Below are positions 44,564 through 54,097 of a stretch of DNA of 64,000 nt, piece after piece. How positions within the stretch are numbered: position 1 is the stretch's first letter; each line of letters opens with the position of its first letter. The position numbers and the translations under genes are program-made. The notes below the pieces were generated by a model. That model searched no databases, was not told where the DNA came from, and saw only the letters and a list, made by a program, of their open reading frames with translations. The stretch is from Streptomyces sp. SLBN-31 (lineage in GTDB: Bacteria; Actinomycetota; Actinomycetes; Streptomycetales; Streptomycetaceae): positions 3,906,001 to 3,970,000 of the forward strand of contig NZ_VFNC01000001.1 of the NCBI RefSeq assembly GCF_006715395.1, written 5' to 3'.

Positions 44564-44699
44564 ATCGGGCCGGCCGCGAAGAAGGCGTTGCGATGCTCCG
44601 GATGCCGGTCGCCTCCCATTGGAGTTCGTTCGTAATCCCATACGATGGCGAAGCCGGCGGAGGGCAGGCGACCCTTCCCGCGCACAAAGGAGCGAGCGC

Positions 44700-45299
44700 G
44701 TGGCGCGTTACGGGAAAGAACACAAACAGGCGACCCGGCAGCGGATCATCGAGACCGCCGGCCGCCGGTTCAAGAAGGACGGTATCGACGGCTCGGGCAT
44801 CTCGACGCTGATGGCGGACGCCGGACTGACCAACGGCGCCTTCTACGCCCACTTCGAATCCAAGGACGACCTCGTGGCCGCCGCGGTCGCGGACCAGTTG
44901 CGTACGCAGTACGCGAACGTCATCGAGCAGGCGGCCACCGGGATCGCCGGACTCGAGCAGATCGTACGGTGGTATCTGTCGCCCCAGCACCGCGACAGTC
45001 CCGACGACGGCTGCCCCTCCGCCGCACTCCTCGACGAGGTAGGGCGCTGCGCGGACGAGACCAAGCAGGCGTACACCGACGGCGTGCTCGCCGTCATCGA
45101 CGGTATCGCCGCTCGCCTGGCGCCCACCGATCCGCGCTCGGTGCGCACGAAGACCCTCAGCGTCTATGCCATGATGGTCGGGACGCTGCAGCTCTCCCGC
45201 GCCCTGGCCGACCGGCGACTCTCCGACGAGCTCCTCGAAGAGGGCATCCGCAACGCCCTCACTCTGCTCAGCGCACAACCACCGGCTACTGGCGGCTGA
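44700..45299 (+). CDS. TetR-family transcriptional regulator
   Basis: A 199-residue repressor. Helix-turn-helix: GSGISTLMADAGLTNGAFYA followed by HFESKDDLVAAAV; the C-terminal domain has a Cys (DDGCPSAALLDEVGR) often seen in quinone/aldehyde-sensing TetR proteins. GTG 44700 follows AAAGGAG by 7 bases. Its last residues (QPPATGG) coincide with the edge of the transposase fragment that follows, so the native C-terminus may be slightly changed. Likely controls the SDR-hydrolase-QOR genes just upstream. Confidence 0.9.
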   Translation: MARYGKEHKQATRQRIIETAGRRFKKDGIDGSGISTLMADAGLTNGAFYAHFESKDDLVAAAVADQLRTQYANVIEQAATGIAGLEQIVRWYLSPQHRDSPDDGCPSAALLDEVGRCADETKQAYTDGVLAVIDGIAARLAPTDPRSVRTKTLSVYAMMVGTLQLSRALADRRLSDELLEEGIRNALTLLSAQPPATGG

Positions 45300-45766
45300 A
45301 GGTGCTGTTCGACGGGGACGAGGTGCCCTCCCGCGCACGGCCGGGCAGCAAGCACCACGTCCTCACCGACGGCCAGGGCATCCCGCTCGCAGTGTCGCTG
45401 ACCGGCGGCAACCGCAACGACGTCACCCAACTCCTGCCCCTGCTCGACAAGGTTCCACCGGTCGCCGGTGTCGTCGGCCGCCCGCGCCGACGCCCGGACG
45501 CCCTTCTCGCCGACCGCGGCTACGACCACGACAAGTACCGGCGCCTGGTCCGGGCACGAGGAATCACGCCAGTCATCGCCGAACGAGGACAGGAAAACGG
45601 CTCCGGCCTGGGCATCTTCCGTTCTGTGGTCGAGCGCACGATCGCCTGGCTCCATGGCTTCCGACGGCTGCGAATCCGCTGGGAACGACGCGACGACATC
45701 CACGAAGCCCTCCTCGGCCTCGCCACCTGCCTGATCACCCACCGACACGTCCAACGCCTTTGTTAG
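45300..45766 (+). mobile_element. IS5-family transposase fragment (catalytic C-terminus)
   Basis: About 150 codons of a DDE transposase: ARPGSKHHVLTDGQGIPLAV, TGGNRNDVTQLLPLLDKVPP, LLADRGYDHDKYRRLVRARG (second catalytic Asp), and VVERTIAWLHGFRRLRIRWE (catalytic Glu) to the stop TAG 45764-45766. The N-terminal domain and first Asp region are missing, so it is inactive alone. It abuts the TetR gene. Confidence 0.88.
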
Positions 45767-45794
45767 GACGTCTTAGAGAGCATCTGATCAGTGT

Positions 45795-46270
45795 TCACGC
45801 TGATGTGGGTGGGATGCCCGTTTCGATTCGCCAGGTTGGTGTAGATTCTCCGGTCAGTTCGCGGGACATTTTGTTAGCCATCGCCCAGTGGATCATCGCT
45901 CTCGACCTCTGCGGGAGGGCTTCATAGTCGCCCGCCAGGCGGCGGTGCTGCATGAGCCAGCCGAAGGTCCGCTCGATCACCCACCGCTTCGGCAGCGGCT
46001 CGAACCCCTTCGTCCGCTGCCGCTGAACCACCTCGACATCGATGCCCAACCGGGCGCCGTGGTTGAAGATGCTGTTCTGGTAACCGCCGTCGGCCCAGAC
46101 CTTGGTGACGCTGGGATGCGCCGCGGCTAGGTCGTCGATCAGGAGCTTGCCGCCGGTGGTGCCATGGACGTTCGCGGCGGTGACGAGGACAGCCAGCACC
46201 AGGCCGAGAGTGTCCGTGATCAGGTGCCGCTTTGTTGGGCAGCTTGGGTCCCTTGGGCTGTTTTCGGACG
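45795..46270 (-). mobile_element. Second IS5-type transposase fragment, opposite orientation
   Basis: Minus strand: LAVLVTAANVHGTTGGKLLI, VWADGGYQNSIFNHGARLGI (Asp) and RWVIERTFGWLMQHRRLAGD (Glu) to the stop at 45797-45795. Upstream, RHLITDTLGLVL lies in another frame after a shift near 46240. It is of a different IS5 subgroup from the neighbouring fragment. N-terminus missing; inactive. Confidence 0.85.
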
Positions 46271-46409
46271 GCCGGTTGGTCGGTTTGCCGGAGCAGGCGT
46301 GTCGGCACCGTTTCTCCGTGGTCCGGCGCGGTGGGGCGAAGCGGGCCGAGGACGGGCGGTGCCTCCACCGACGGCGGTTGCGGTGAACGCACCGCCTGTT
46401 GTCGGGGTG

Positions 46410-48362
46410 TCAGAGGGCGATGATCTGCCACTGCTGCTCGGGTGCGCGGGTGTAGGTCAACTGGTCGATGTTGGCCCCGTCGGCGGTCGAGCCCGCATCG
46501 ACGTTGAGCGACAGGCCGCTGAACCGGTTGGTGAGGTAGTAGTAGCCATCGCCGGTGGGCGTGACCGCCCAGTGTTGCTGGGGAACGTCGTCGTCTGCAT
46601 AGATGGCGACGTTCCCGCCGTCCACCCGCGAGAGTCCGGCCACCTCCATCAGTTTGCCGCTGTTCACGTTCTTGATCTCGTAGTAGCCGTCTCCAGTGGA
46701 GGCGAAGGTCCACTTCTGTGCGGTGTTGTTCAGCCACGGCCACTGCTGGATGTTGGTGCCGTTGGCCGTACCGAAGTTGAACACGTCGACGACCTTGCCG
46801 CTCTTGCGGTTGACGATGCGGTAGACCGTGCCGTCGCCAGGGAGGACACCCGACACCAGGGTCGGCTTGGCAGTTCGGCCGCCGATGTGGAGGTTGCCTA
46901 TGTTGGCGTAGCCGCCGGTGGCCGCGTTGGCCCGGATCCGTACGAATCCCACGTTCCGGGCGGGCCATTCGGCCACCTTGGTGGTGCGGTCTCCGGCCCA
47001 GGTGCCGGTGGCGACCTGGGTGAAGTTCGTGCCGTCGGTGCTGGTGGAGATGGTGTACGAGGTGATGTCACCGTCGGTGGTGTTGCTGCGGTTCCACTGC
47101 TTGGGCAGGTACTCCAGGGTGGAGACGTTGCTCCACACCCCGCCCAGGTCGATCGTGATGGAGTGGGGCAGGGCGGGGGACAGTCCCCAGGTCGACCAGC
47201 AGGTCTCGTAGTTCTTGTCGCTCAGTCCGTCGATGGCGTTGAGCGGTCCCTCTCCGGTGCGGAATGAGGTCGCGTAGGCGCTGACAGGTGTGACGGGGTG
47301 CTCGGCGCGCAGCATCTGTGTCGGCAGTGGCGGGCGGGAGGTGTTGGGGCTCCAGGCCGCGCCGACTTCGGCGAGTCGGTTGACGATGTTGGTGTCGAGC
47401 CTGCCGTCCCGGTTGGGCGGGCAGTTGAGGATGAACGAGGTGTACTTCGGTTCCAGGTCGGCCAGGTGGGACAGGATCGCCGCCTTGCTCATGGGGTCGG
47501 TGGTCGGCGTGGTCGGATGCCAGAACCAGCCGTTGCTGATCGTCTGCCCTTGCGTGGCGGCGTAGGTGTTTCCGGCCGGCGCGGTGACGCCCAGCGGCTC
47601 CTCGAAGTAGATCGCGTCACCGAGGAACGGCTCCGACAGCGCACCGTGGTCGATCATGATGATGTCCGGCTGGAGCGACTTCACGTGCTCGCGGATCCGC
47701 TGGTAGGAGACGGCCTGCTGGCCCATCTGCCACGCATAGCCGTCGGTGATGAAGATGTCGATGGTGCCGTAGTTCGTGAGCAGTTCGGTGATCTGGCCGA
47801 GGATTAAGGTCATGTCGCCGGGCTGGATGGCATCCGTGGTGTCGAGCCCGGACACCGTGTGCCGGCTCTCCCACGCTTCGATGCCGAAGGTGCGGTCCCA
47901 TATCGAGTAGTAGAGTCCGACCTTCAGTCCCTTGGCCCGGAAGGCGTCGCAGTACACCTTCACCACGTCATGCTTGTAGGAGCTGTTGGCGACGTTCTGG
48001 GTGCCGTAGGCGCTCGGCCACAGGGCGAAGCCGTCGTGGTGCTTGGTCGTCAGGATGCCGTAGCTCATCTTCGCCGCCACGGCGGCGTCCGCCCACTGGG
48101 CACAGTCCACGGCCGTGGGGGCGAACAGGGCGGGGTTCTGGTTGGGCTCGGCCCACTCCTGGTTGGTGAAGGTGCCCAGGTTGAAGTGGTTGAACATGCC
48201 GAACCGCATGTTCACCAGCTTCTCCAGGTTGGTCTGCAGGTCGGCGGCTGCCGCCTGGGACACCAGGCTCGAGAGGGCGGGGGCGACGGGCAGTACCGTG
48301 GCGGTGGCAGCGCCGGCGGCGGCCCCCAGGAACGTGCGGCGGGACAGTCTTCCTGACGACAT
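46410..48362 (-). CDS. Secreted GH29 alpha-L-fucosidase with CBM32 and ricin-type lectin domains
   Basis: A 650-residue exported glycosidase releasing L-fucose from glycans. Twin-arginine signal SRRTFLGAAAGAATATVLP. GH29 barrel about residues 45-365: MRFGMFNHFNLGTFTNQEW, ILTTKHHDGFALWPS, and the nucleophile Asp in DIFITDGYAWQMG. An F5/8-type (CBM32) module follows about 370-515 (SAYATSFRTGEGPLNAIDG, VRIRANAATGG). A ricin-type beta-trefoil ends it (YRIVNRKSGKVVDVFN, QQWPWLNN, QQHWAVTPTGDGYYYLTNR). ATG 48362 has GGGAG 7 bases upstream. It is divergent from the fucose import and breakdown operon, clearly its functional partner. Confidence 0.93.
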   Translation of the reverse strand: MSSGRLSRRTFLGAAAGAATATVLPVAPALSSLVSQAAAADLQTNLEKLVNMRFGMFNHFNLGTFTNQEWAEPNQNPALFAPTAVDCAQWADAAVAAKMSYGILTTKHHDGFALWPSAYGTQNVANSSYKHDVVKVYCDAFRAKGLKVGLYYSIWDRTFGIEAWESRHTVSGLDTTDAIQPGDMTLILGQITELLTNYGTIDIFITDGYAWQMGQQAVSYQRIREHVKSLQPDIIMIDHGALSEPFLGDAIYFEEPLGVTAPAGNTYAATQGQTISNGWFWHPTTPTTDPMSKAAILSHLADLEPKYTSFILNCPPNRDGRLDTNIVNRLAEVGAAWSPNTSRPPLPTQMLRAEHPVTPVSAYATSFRTGEGPLNAIDGLSDKNYETCWSTWGLSPALPHSITIDLGGVWSNVSTLEYLPKQWNRSNTTDGDITSYTISTSTDGTNFTQVATGTWAGDRTTKVAEWPARNVGFVRIRANAATGGYANIGNLHIGGRTAKPTLVSGVLPGDGTVYRIVNRKSGKVVDVFNFGTANGTNIQQWPWLNNTAQKWTFASTGDGYYEIKNVNSGKLMEVAGLSRVDGGNVAIYADDDVPQQHWAVTPTGDGYYYLTNRFSGLSLNVDAGSTADGANIDQLTYTRAPEQQWQIIAL

Positions 48363-48742
48363 GGGTGTGCTCCCGGTTGAGGGTGGCTCTGCGGCACGGG
48401 ATGAGGTTTGGCGGCGGCACCCGAGGGCGGGCGGGCTCCAGAGTTTTGGGCGCGGCTCTCCAGATGGGCTCCGAAGCGCCGGATGTTACGCATGAAGGTC
48501 GGTGACGTCACTGCCCCGTGTCAACAGGTGAATGGATGAAAGTGCTCACGGGCAGAGCGGAATTGGCGGTTTCGTCCCTCCGCGTACCTTTCCATTTCCT
48601 GTAGACATGCCATGTTCTGCAGGAGGCGGAGAGTGATCTACGAAGCGCCGCAGCGGTTCGGGGAGTGGTGCACCCGGCTGCCGCGGCGCCATCCGCGCCC
48701 CTCGCTCGCCCTGCACCCGGAGGGGGTGAGCGCAAGGGGGCG
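48363..48742. other. Upstream region of the fucosidase
   Basis: No gene seen. It should hold the fucosidase promoter and, with 48743-48963, forms the control region between the two divergent fucose transcripts. Confidence 0.45.
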
Positions 48743-48784
48743 TCCCATCACAGACCGGCATCATTGATGGGATGGATTGATCCA
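48743..48784. promoter_or_regulatory. Candidate operators for the fucose regulon
   Basis: TCCCATCA (48743-48750) and TGATGGGA (48765-48772) form an inverted repeat, followed directly by TGGATTGATCCA (48773-48784), a palindrome with a 2-base centre. They sit between the divergent fucosidase and importer genes and are candidates for the GntR protein encoded at 59928. Confidence 0.5.
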
Positions 48785-48793
48785 AGGAGGCTG

Positions 48794-48967
48794 ATGATCG
48801 AGCCTCTCCAGAACGCCCTACCTAATCTGTGCAGCAAACTTTGTCGCCACCCTAGACGGCACCGCCAACAAGCCTCTATAAACATCCCATCTCTGGGGGC
48901 GACACACAGCGGTCGCATCTCCGAAACAACCACCCGCTACGGGACCAGCGCGAGGAAGTACCCATGA
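48794..48967 (+). CDS. Possible 57-codon leader peptide coupled to the sugar importer
   Basis: AAGGAGG stands a few bases before ATG 48794, the best ribosome site in the region, and the frame runs 57 codons to a TGA that overlaps the next start (ATGA at 48964). The product is basic with three Cys near the start (NLCSKLCRH) and resembles nothing known. Codon third positions are not G/C-rich, so it may be a translated leader or mere chance. Confidence 0.3.
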   Translation: MIEPLQNALPNLCSKLCRHPRRHRQQASINIPSLGATHSGRISETTTRYGTSARKYP

Positions 48968-50025
48968 GACTCAGAACCGGCCTCTGTTCCGCCGTCTCCG
49001 CCCTCTCCGCAGTGGCGCTGCTCAGCGCCTGCAGCGGCGGCTCCGGCACCGCTTCGTCGAGCAGCGCCCCGCTGGTCGGCGTCGACTACCCCCGCTCCGA
49101 CACCGACTTCTGGAACTCGTACATCAAGTACACACCTCAGTCCGCCAAGCAGCTCGGCCTGTCCCTGAAGACCACGAACTCGCAGAACGACGTCGCCAAA
49201 CTGACCGCCAACGCACAGACGTTCATCAGCCAGGGCGTCAAGGGCATCGCGATGGCCCCGCAGGACACCGCCGCCATCGCGCCGACACTGGCGCAGCTGG
49301 AGGCGAAGAAGATACCGGTCGTCACCGTCGACACCCGTCCCGACAGCGGCAACGTCTTCATGGTGGTGCGCGCGGACAACCGCGCCTACGGCGAGAAGGC
49401 CTGTCAGTTCCTCGGCGCGAAGCTGAACGGCAAGGGCAAGGTCGTCATGCTGGAGGGCGGCCTCGACTCTATCAACGGCCGTGACCGCACCGAGGCGTTC
49501 AACGACTGCATGAAGAAGAACTTCCCCGGCATCAAGGTGTTCGGCGAGGCCACGAACTGGGACGGCGCGACCGCGGCGCAGAAGCTGCAGACGGACCTGA
49601 CCGCCAACCCGGACATCAAGGGCGTCTACATGCAGTCCAGCTTCGCCCTGTCCGGCACGCTCCAGGTGCTCAAGCAGAAGGGCCTGCTGGTGGGCCCAAA
49701 GGACAAGAAGCACGTCTTCATCGTGTCCAACGACGGCATCCCCGAGGAACTCAAGGACATCGCCGCGGGCAAGATCGACGCCACGGTCTCCCAGCCGGCC
49801 GACCTCTACGCCAAGTACGCGCTGTACTACCTGAAGGCCGCGATCGACGGAAAGAAGTTCAAGCCGGGCAAGACCGACCACGACAGCACGATCATCCAGG
49901 TCCGTGCCGGTCTGCTGGAGGACCAGCTGTCCGCTCCGCTGGTGACCGCCGACGGCGGCACGTTCGGCGGCGTCCCCAGCGTCAAGAGCGACGACACGTC
50001 GCTGTGGGGCAACAACCTCGGCTGA
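48964..50025 (+). CDS. ABC sugar transporter, substrate-binding lipoprotein
   Basis: A 353-residue periplasmic-binding-protein type 1 (RbsB-like) receptor tethered to the membrane. Lipobox LLSAC at about residue 20-24. GVDYPRSDTDFWNSYIKYTP opens the first lobe, QGVKGIAMAPQDTAAIAP and KIPVVTVDTRPDSGN are typical of pentose/hexose receptors. ATG 48964 follows GAGGAAG. Divergent from the fucosidase, first gene of the importer, so L-fucose or fucosyl-derived sugar is the likely ligand (inference). Confidence 0.92.
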   Translation: MRLRTGLCSAVSALSAVALLSACSGGSGTASSSSAPLVGVDYPRSDTDFWNSYIKYTPQSAKQLGLSLKTTNSQNDVAKLTANAQTFISQGVKGIAMAPQDTAAIAPTLAQLEAKKIPVVTVDTRPDSGNVFMVVRADNRAYGEKACQFLGAKLNGKGKVVMLEGGLDSINGRDRTEAFNDCMKKNFPGIKVFGEATNWDGATAAQKLQTDLTANPDIKGVYMQSSFALSGTLQVLKQKGLLVGPKDKKHVFIVSNDGIPEELKDIAAGKIDATVSQPADLYAKYALYYLKAAIDGKKFKPGKTDHDSTIIQVRAGLLEDQLSAPLVTADGGTFGGVPSVKSDDTSLWGNNLG

Positions 50026-50073
50026 CCTGCCTTCCCAAGGAACCCAACGGCCAACCATCACAAGGCGGTTGAG

Positions 50074-51639
50074 ATGAGTGACGGGGAGCGTACTGTCACA
50101 CCCGCGCCCGCCCCGGCGGACGACGGGCGGGCCCCCGCAGCCCCGCCCGTCGTCGAGGCGACGGGCATAGTCAAACGATTCGGTCCGACGGTGGCCCTCA
50201 ACGGCGCCCGGATCACCATCAGGCCCGGCGAGACCCACGCGCTCGTCGGCCGCAACGGGGCCGGCAAGTCGACCCTCGTGTCCGTCCTGACCGGCCTGCA
50301 GGCTCCCGACGAGGGAACGGTCACCTTCGGCGGCGACCCGGCACCACGACTCAGCGACCGCGACGCCTGGCGACAGCGCGTAGCCTGTGTCTACCAGAAG
50401 TCGACGATCATTCCCACGCTGACCGTCGCCGAGAACCTCTTCCTGAACCGGCACCACCACGGGCGGGGTCGGCTGATCAGCTGGCCCGGCGTACGCCGCC
50501 GGGCCCAGGAACTGCTGTCGACCTGGTCGGTGGACGTCGACCCGCAGTCCCCGGCCGGCGAGCTGAGCGTCGAGCAACGGCAGTTCGTCGAGATCGCCCG
50601 GGCGCTGTCCTTCGGAGCCCGGTTCATCATCCTCGACGAGCCCACCGCACAGCTCGACGCGGCGGCCATCAACCGGCTCTTCGACCGCATCCGCGACCTG
50701 CAACGCCAGGGCGTGACCTTCCTGTTCATCAGCCACCACCTGCAGGAGGTCTACGAGATCTGCGACATGGTGACGGTGTTCCGCGATGCGGCGCACATCG
50801 TGACCGCCCCGGTCGCGGACCTCCCCCGCGCCGAGCTGGTCGCGGCGATGACCGGCGAGGCGGCGACCGACCGGCGGCAGGAGCGTGTCGGCAGCCTGGA
50901 CCACAGCACCGCACCCGCGCTGGCCGTGCACCGCCTCGGCAGCGACGACACCTACACCGACGTCACCTTCCAGGTGGGCGCCGGGGAGATCGTCGGCCTC
51001 GCGGGTGCCGCCGCCAGCGGACGGACGGAGGTCGCCGAGACCGTCGTGGGACTGCGGGCCGCGGCGACCGGGGACCTGGAGATCGCCGGGCACCGGCCGC
51101 GGCCGGGCAGCGTGCCCGCCGCGCTCGCCGCCGGGGCGGGGTTCGTCCCGCAGGACCGGCACCATCAGGGCTTCGTGCCCGACATGTCGATCGCCGACAA
51201 CGCCACCTTGTCCGTGCCCAAACGGCTGGGCAGGAACGGCTTCCTCAGCCGCGGCCGCCGGGACCAGCTGGCCGGGCGCATGATCGAGAACCTGGCCATC
51301 AAGACACCGGGACCCGAACTGCCCGTGTCCGCCCTGTCCGGCGGCAACCAGCAGAAGGTCGTCATGGCGCGCGCCTTGGCCGACGACCCCCGGCTGCTGG
51401 TGCTGATCAACCCGACCGCGGGCGTGGACGTGCGCTCCAAGGAGTTCCTCCTCGGCAAGGTCGAGGAGACCGCCGTGTCCGGCACCGGGGTGCTCATCGC
51501 CTCCGACGAACTCGATGACCTGCGCATGTGCGACCGGGTCCTGGTGATGTTCCAGGGCCGGGTGACGACCGAGATAGCCCGCGGCTGGCACGACCACGAC
51601 CTCGTGGCCGCGATGGAAGGAGTGGACCTCGATGCCTGA
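50074..51639 (+). CDS. ABC sugar transporter, tandem ATP-binding protein (RbsA/MglA-like)
   Basis: A 521-residue duplicated ATPase. First half: Walker A GRNGAGKST, signature LSVEQRQFVEIARAL, Walker B FIILDEP. Second half: degenerate P-loop GAAASGRTE, signature LSGGNQQKVVMARAL and LLVLINPTAGVDV (Asn in place of the usual Asp-Glu). The asymmetry is normal for RbsA proteins, though the second Walker B is weak. ATG 50074; ends 8 bases inside the permease gene. Confidence 0.94.
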   Translation: MSDGERTVTPAPAPADDGRAPAAPPVVEATGIVKRFGPTVALNGARITIRPGETHALVGRNGAGKSTLVSVLTGLQAPDEGTVTFGGDPAPRLSDRDAWRQRVACVYQKSTIIPTLTVAENLFLNRHHHGRGRLISWPGVRRRAQELLSTWSVDVDPQSPAGELSVEQRQFVEIARALSFGARFIILDEPTAQLDAAAINRLFDRIRDLQRQGVTFLFISHHLQEVYEICDMVTVFRDAAHIVTAPVADLPRAELVAAMTGEAATDRRQERVGSLDHSTAPALAVHRLGSDDTYTDVTFQVGAGEIVGLAGAAASGRTEVAETVVGLRAAATGDLEIAGHRPRPGSVPAALAAGAGFVPQDRHHQGFVPDMSIADNATLSVPKRLGRNGFLSRGRRDQLAGRMIENLAIKTPGPELPVSALSGGNQQKVVMARALADDPRLLVLINPTAGVDVRSKEFLLGKVEETAVSGTGVLIASDELDDLRMCDRVLVMFQGRVTTEIARGWHDHDLVAAMEGVDLDA

Positions 51640-52672
51640 AACCGTCCTCGCCGAGGGCGCCGCCCAGGCCGTGGAGCCCAAGCAGAAGCGGACCGCGCTC
51701 TTCGGCGGCCGGATCCCACTGGCCCGGCTGCGCGACCTGGCGCTCGTCCCGGCGATCGTCGTCATCGCGATCGTCGGCCAGATCGTCAACCCGGTCTTCC
51801 TGCAGGCCGACAACCTCATCAACGTCCTGCAGACCATGTCCGAGATGGCCCTGCTGGTCCTCGCCCAGACGATGATCCTCATCGTCAAGAAGATGGATCT
51901 CTCCCTGGAGTCCACCATGGGCCTGTCGCCCGGCGTCGCGGCCTGGCTGGTCGTCCCGGCCGGCGCCGGACACGGACTCGGGCTGCTCCCCGGCGCCTGG
52001 GCGGTCCCCATCACCCTCGCCGTGGGCGCGCTGGTCGGCGTGATCAACTCGCTGCTGATCATCCGCTTCGGCCTCAACGGCTTCATCGTCACGCTCGGCA
52101 TGCTGATCGTGCTACGGGGCATCCTCACCGGCATCTCCGGCGGCCAGACCTTCTTCCAGCTGCCGCAGTCGATGCTCTACACCGGCACCGCCGAATGGTT
52201 CGGCATGCCCGCCTCCATCTGGATCTGCCTGGCCCTGTTCGCCGTCGCGATCGTGGTGCTCGGCTGGACCAGCTTCGGCCGCTCGCTGTACGCCATCGGC
52301 GGCAACGTCGACGCCGCGAAGGCGGCCGGCATCCGCACCGACCGGGTGCTGTGGATCGTCATCGTCACCGGCAGCGTGCTCGCCGCCCTCGCCGGGCTGA
52401 TGCTCTCCGGACGTCTCGCCTCGGTCGCCTCAGCACAGGGCAACGGCTACATCTTCACCGTCTTCGCCGCCGCCGTCATCGGAGGCATCAGCCTCAACGG
52501 CGGCAAGGGCACCATGTTCGGCGCGTTCTGCGGCATCCTGCTGCTCTTCATGATCCAGAACGTGCTGACGCTGGCCGGTGTCCCGGCCCAGTGGATCGGC
52601 GCCCTCAACGGCCTGATCATCCTCGTCGCCCTCGCCATCTCCCGCATCACCGGCGGCAAGGTCCAGGAATGA
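51632..52672 (+). CDS. ABC sugar transporter, permease (RbsC-like)
   Basis: A 346-residue membrane protein with about ten hydrophobic segments, of the BPD_transp_2 type. INVLQTMSEMALLVLAQTMI, GALVGVINSLLIIRFGLNGF and TFGMLIVLRG-like TLGMLIVLRGILTGISGGQT are family features; AAVIGGISLNGGKGTMFGAF is the conserved EAA-like region. One permease per cluster implies a homodimer. ATG 51632 overlaps the ATPase gene by 8 bases and has GGAAGGAG upstream. Confidence 0.93.
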   Translation: MPETVLAEGAAQAVEPKQKRTALFGGRIPLARLRDLALVPAIVVIAIVGQIVNPVFLQADNLINVLQTMSEMALLVLAQTMILIVKKMDLSLESTMGLSPGVAAWLVVPAGAGHGLGLLPGAWAVPITLAVGALVGVINSLLIIRFGLNGFIVTLGMLIVLRGILTGISGGQTFFQLPQSMLYTGTAEWFGMPASIWICLALFAVAIVVLGWTSFGRSLYAIGGNVDAAKAAGIRTDRVLWIVIVTGSVLAALAGLMLSGRLASVASAQGNGYIFTVFAAAVIGGISLNGGKGTMFGAFCGILLLFMIQNVLTLAGVPAQWIGALNGLIILVALAISRITGGKVQE

Positions 52673-52771
52673 CCCGGGCGGCCCGCCGGCCGCCCGACCT
52701 CCGCCGCGTTCACGTCTCGCCGCAAAGAGGGGAACCCATCCCCCTCCTTGCTCCTCACAGGAGTTGCCGCC

Positions 52772-54097
52772 ATGTCCGACCCCGTGCCCGCATCCGCCCG
52801 CATCATCGCCCTGGACGTCCTGGACGTGCGGTTCCCGACCTCCGAACACCTCGACGGCTCGGACGCCATGAACCCCGAGCCCGACTACTCGGCCGCCTAC
52901 GTGGTCCTGCGCACCGATGCGGGCGACCAACTGGAGGGCCACGCCCTGGCCTTCACCACCGGACGGGGCAACGACGCCCAGGCCGCCGCCATCGCCACCC
53001 TCGCCCCGCACGTGGTCGGCCTGTCGGTGGAACAGGTCTGCTCCGACCTCGGCGCCTTCTCCCGCTCCCTCGTCCACGACCCCCAACTGCGCTGGCTGGG
53101 ACCCGAGAAGGGCGCCATCCACATGGCGACCGGAGCCGTCGTCAACGCCGCCTGGGACCTGGCCGCCAAGCGCGCCGGCAAGCCCGTGTGGCGCTTCCTC
53201 GGCGAGATGTCGTCGCAGGAGCTGGTCGCGCAGGTCGACTTCCGCTGGCTGTCCGACGCCCTCACCCCCGGGGAGGCGCTGGAGATCCTGCACCGCGCCG
53301 AGCCGGGCCGCGAGGAGCGCATCGCCCGGCTGCTGGAGGGGGGCTACCCCGCCTACACCACCACCCCGGGCTGGCTGGGCTACTCCGACGAGAAGCTGGC
53401 CCGCCTCGCCCGAGAGGCCGTCGCGGACGGCTTCACGCAGATCAAGCTGAAGGTCGGCGCCGACCTCCAGGACGACATCCGGCGCCTGCGCGTGGCCCGT
53501 GAGACCGTCGGCCCGGACATCCGCATCGCCGTCGACGCCAACCAGCGATGGGACATCCAGCCCGCCATCGACTGGATGCGTGCCCTGGCCCCCTACGACC
53601 CGTACTGGATCGAGGAGCCCACCTCTCCCGACGACATCCTCGGCCACGCCGCCGTCCGCCGGGCCGTCCACCCCATCAAGGTGGCCACCGGCGAGCACAT
53701 CGCCAACCGGGTCGTCTTCAAGCAGCTCCTCCAGGCGGGCGCCGTCGACATCGTGCAGATCGACTCCGCCCGCGTCGGTGGCGTCAACGAGAACATCGCC
53801 ATCCTGCTGCTCGCCGCCAAGTTCGGCGTCCCGGTCTGCCCGCACGCCGGCGGAGTCGGCCTGTGCGAGATGGTCCAGCACCTGTCCATGTTCGACTACG
53901 TCGCCGTCTCGGGCACCACTGAGGACCGCGTCATCGAGTACGTCGACCACCTGCACGAGCACTTCGTCGACCCCGTCCGCATCACCGACGGCCACTACCT
54001 CGCCCCCACCCTGCCCGGACTGAGCGCACAGATGCTGCCGGACTCGCTCAAGGAGTACGCCTACCCGGACGGCCCCGTCTGGACAGCCCGTGCCTGA
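52772..54097 (+). CDS. L-fuconate dehydratase (enolase superfamily)
   Basis: A 441-residue Mg-dependent enzyme converting L-fuconate to 2-keto-3-deoxy-L-fuconate. It keeps full family length and the diagnostic features: [19 protein letters not shown], general base K-x-K in QIKLKVG (about 220), metal ligands D in VDANQRWD, E in [10 protein letters not shown] and E in TGEH, and the catalytic His in [19 protein letters not shown] 52772 follows CAGGAG. L-galactonate and D-arabinonate are known side substrates of the family. Central enzyme of the operon. Confidence 0.93.
   Translation: MSDPVPASARIIALDVLDVRFPTSEHLDGSDAMNPEPDYSAAYVVLRTDAGDQLEGHALAFTTGRGNDAQAAAIATLAPHVVGLSVEQVCSDLGAFSRSLVHDPQLRWLGPEKGAIHMATGAVVNAAWDLAAKRAGKPVWRFLGEMSSQELVAQVDFRWLSDALTPGEALEILHRAEPGREERIARLLEGGYPAYTTTPGWLGYSDEKLARLAREAVADGFTQIKLKVGADLQDDIRRLRVARETVGPDIRIAVDANQRWDIQPAIDWMRALAPYDPYWIEEPTSPDDILGHAAVRRAVHPIKVATGEHIANRVVFKQLLQAGAVDIVQIDSARVGGVNENIAILLLAAKFGVPVCPHAGGVGLCEMVQHLSMFDYVAVSGTTEDRVIEYVDHLHEHFVDPVRITDGHYLAPTLPGLSAQMLPDSLKEYAYPDGPVWTARA

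Noticed and set aside
48937..52134. Minus-strand open frame of about 1065 codons opposite the sugar ABC transporter genes
   Set aside because: No recognisable domain; the plus strand holds complete Walker, signature and lipobox motifs in tightly packed genes.
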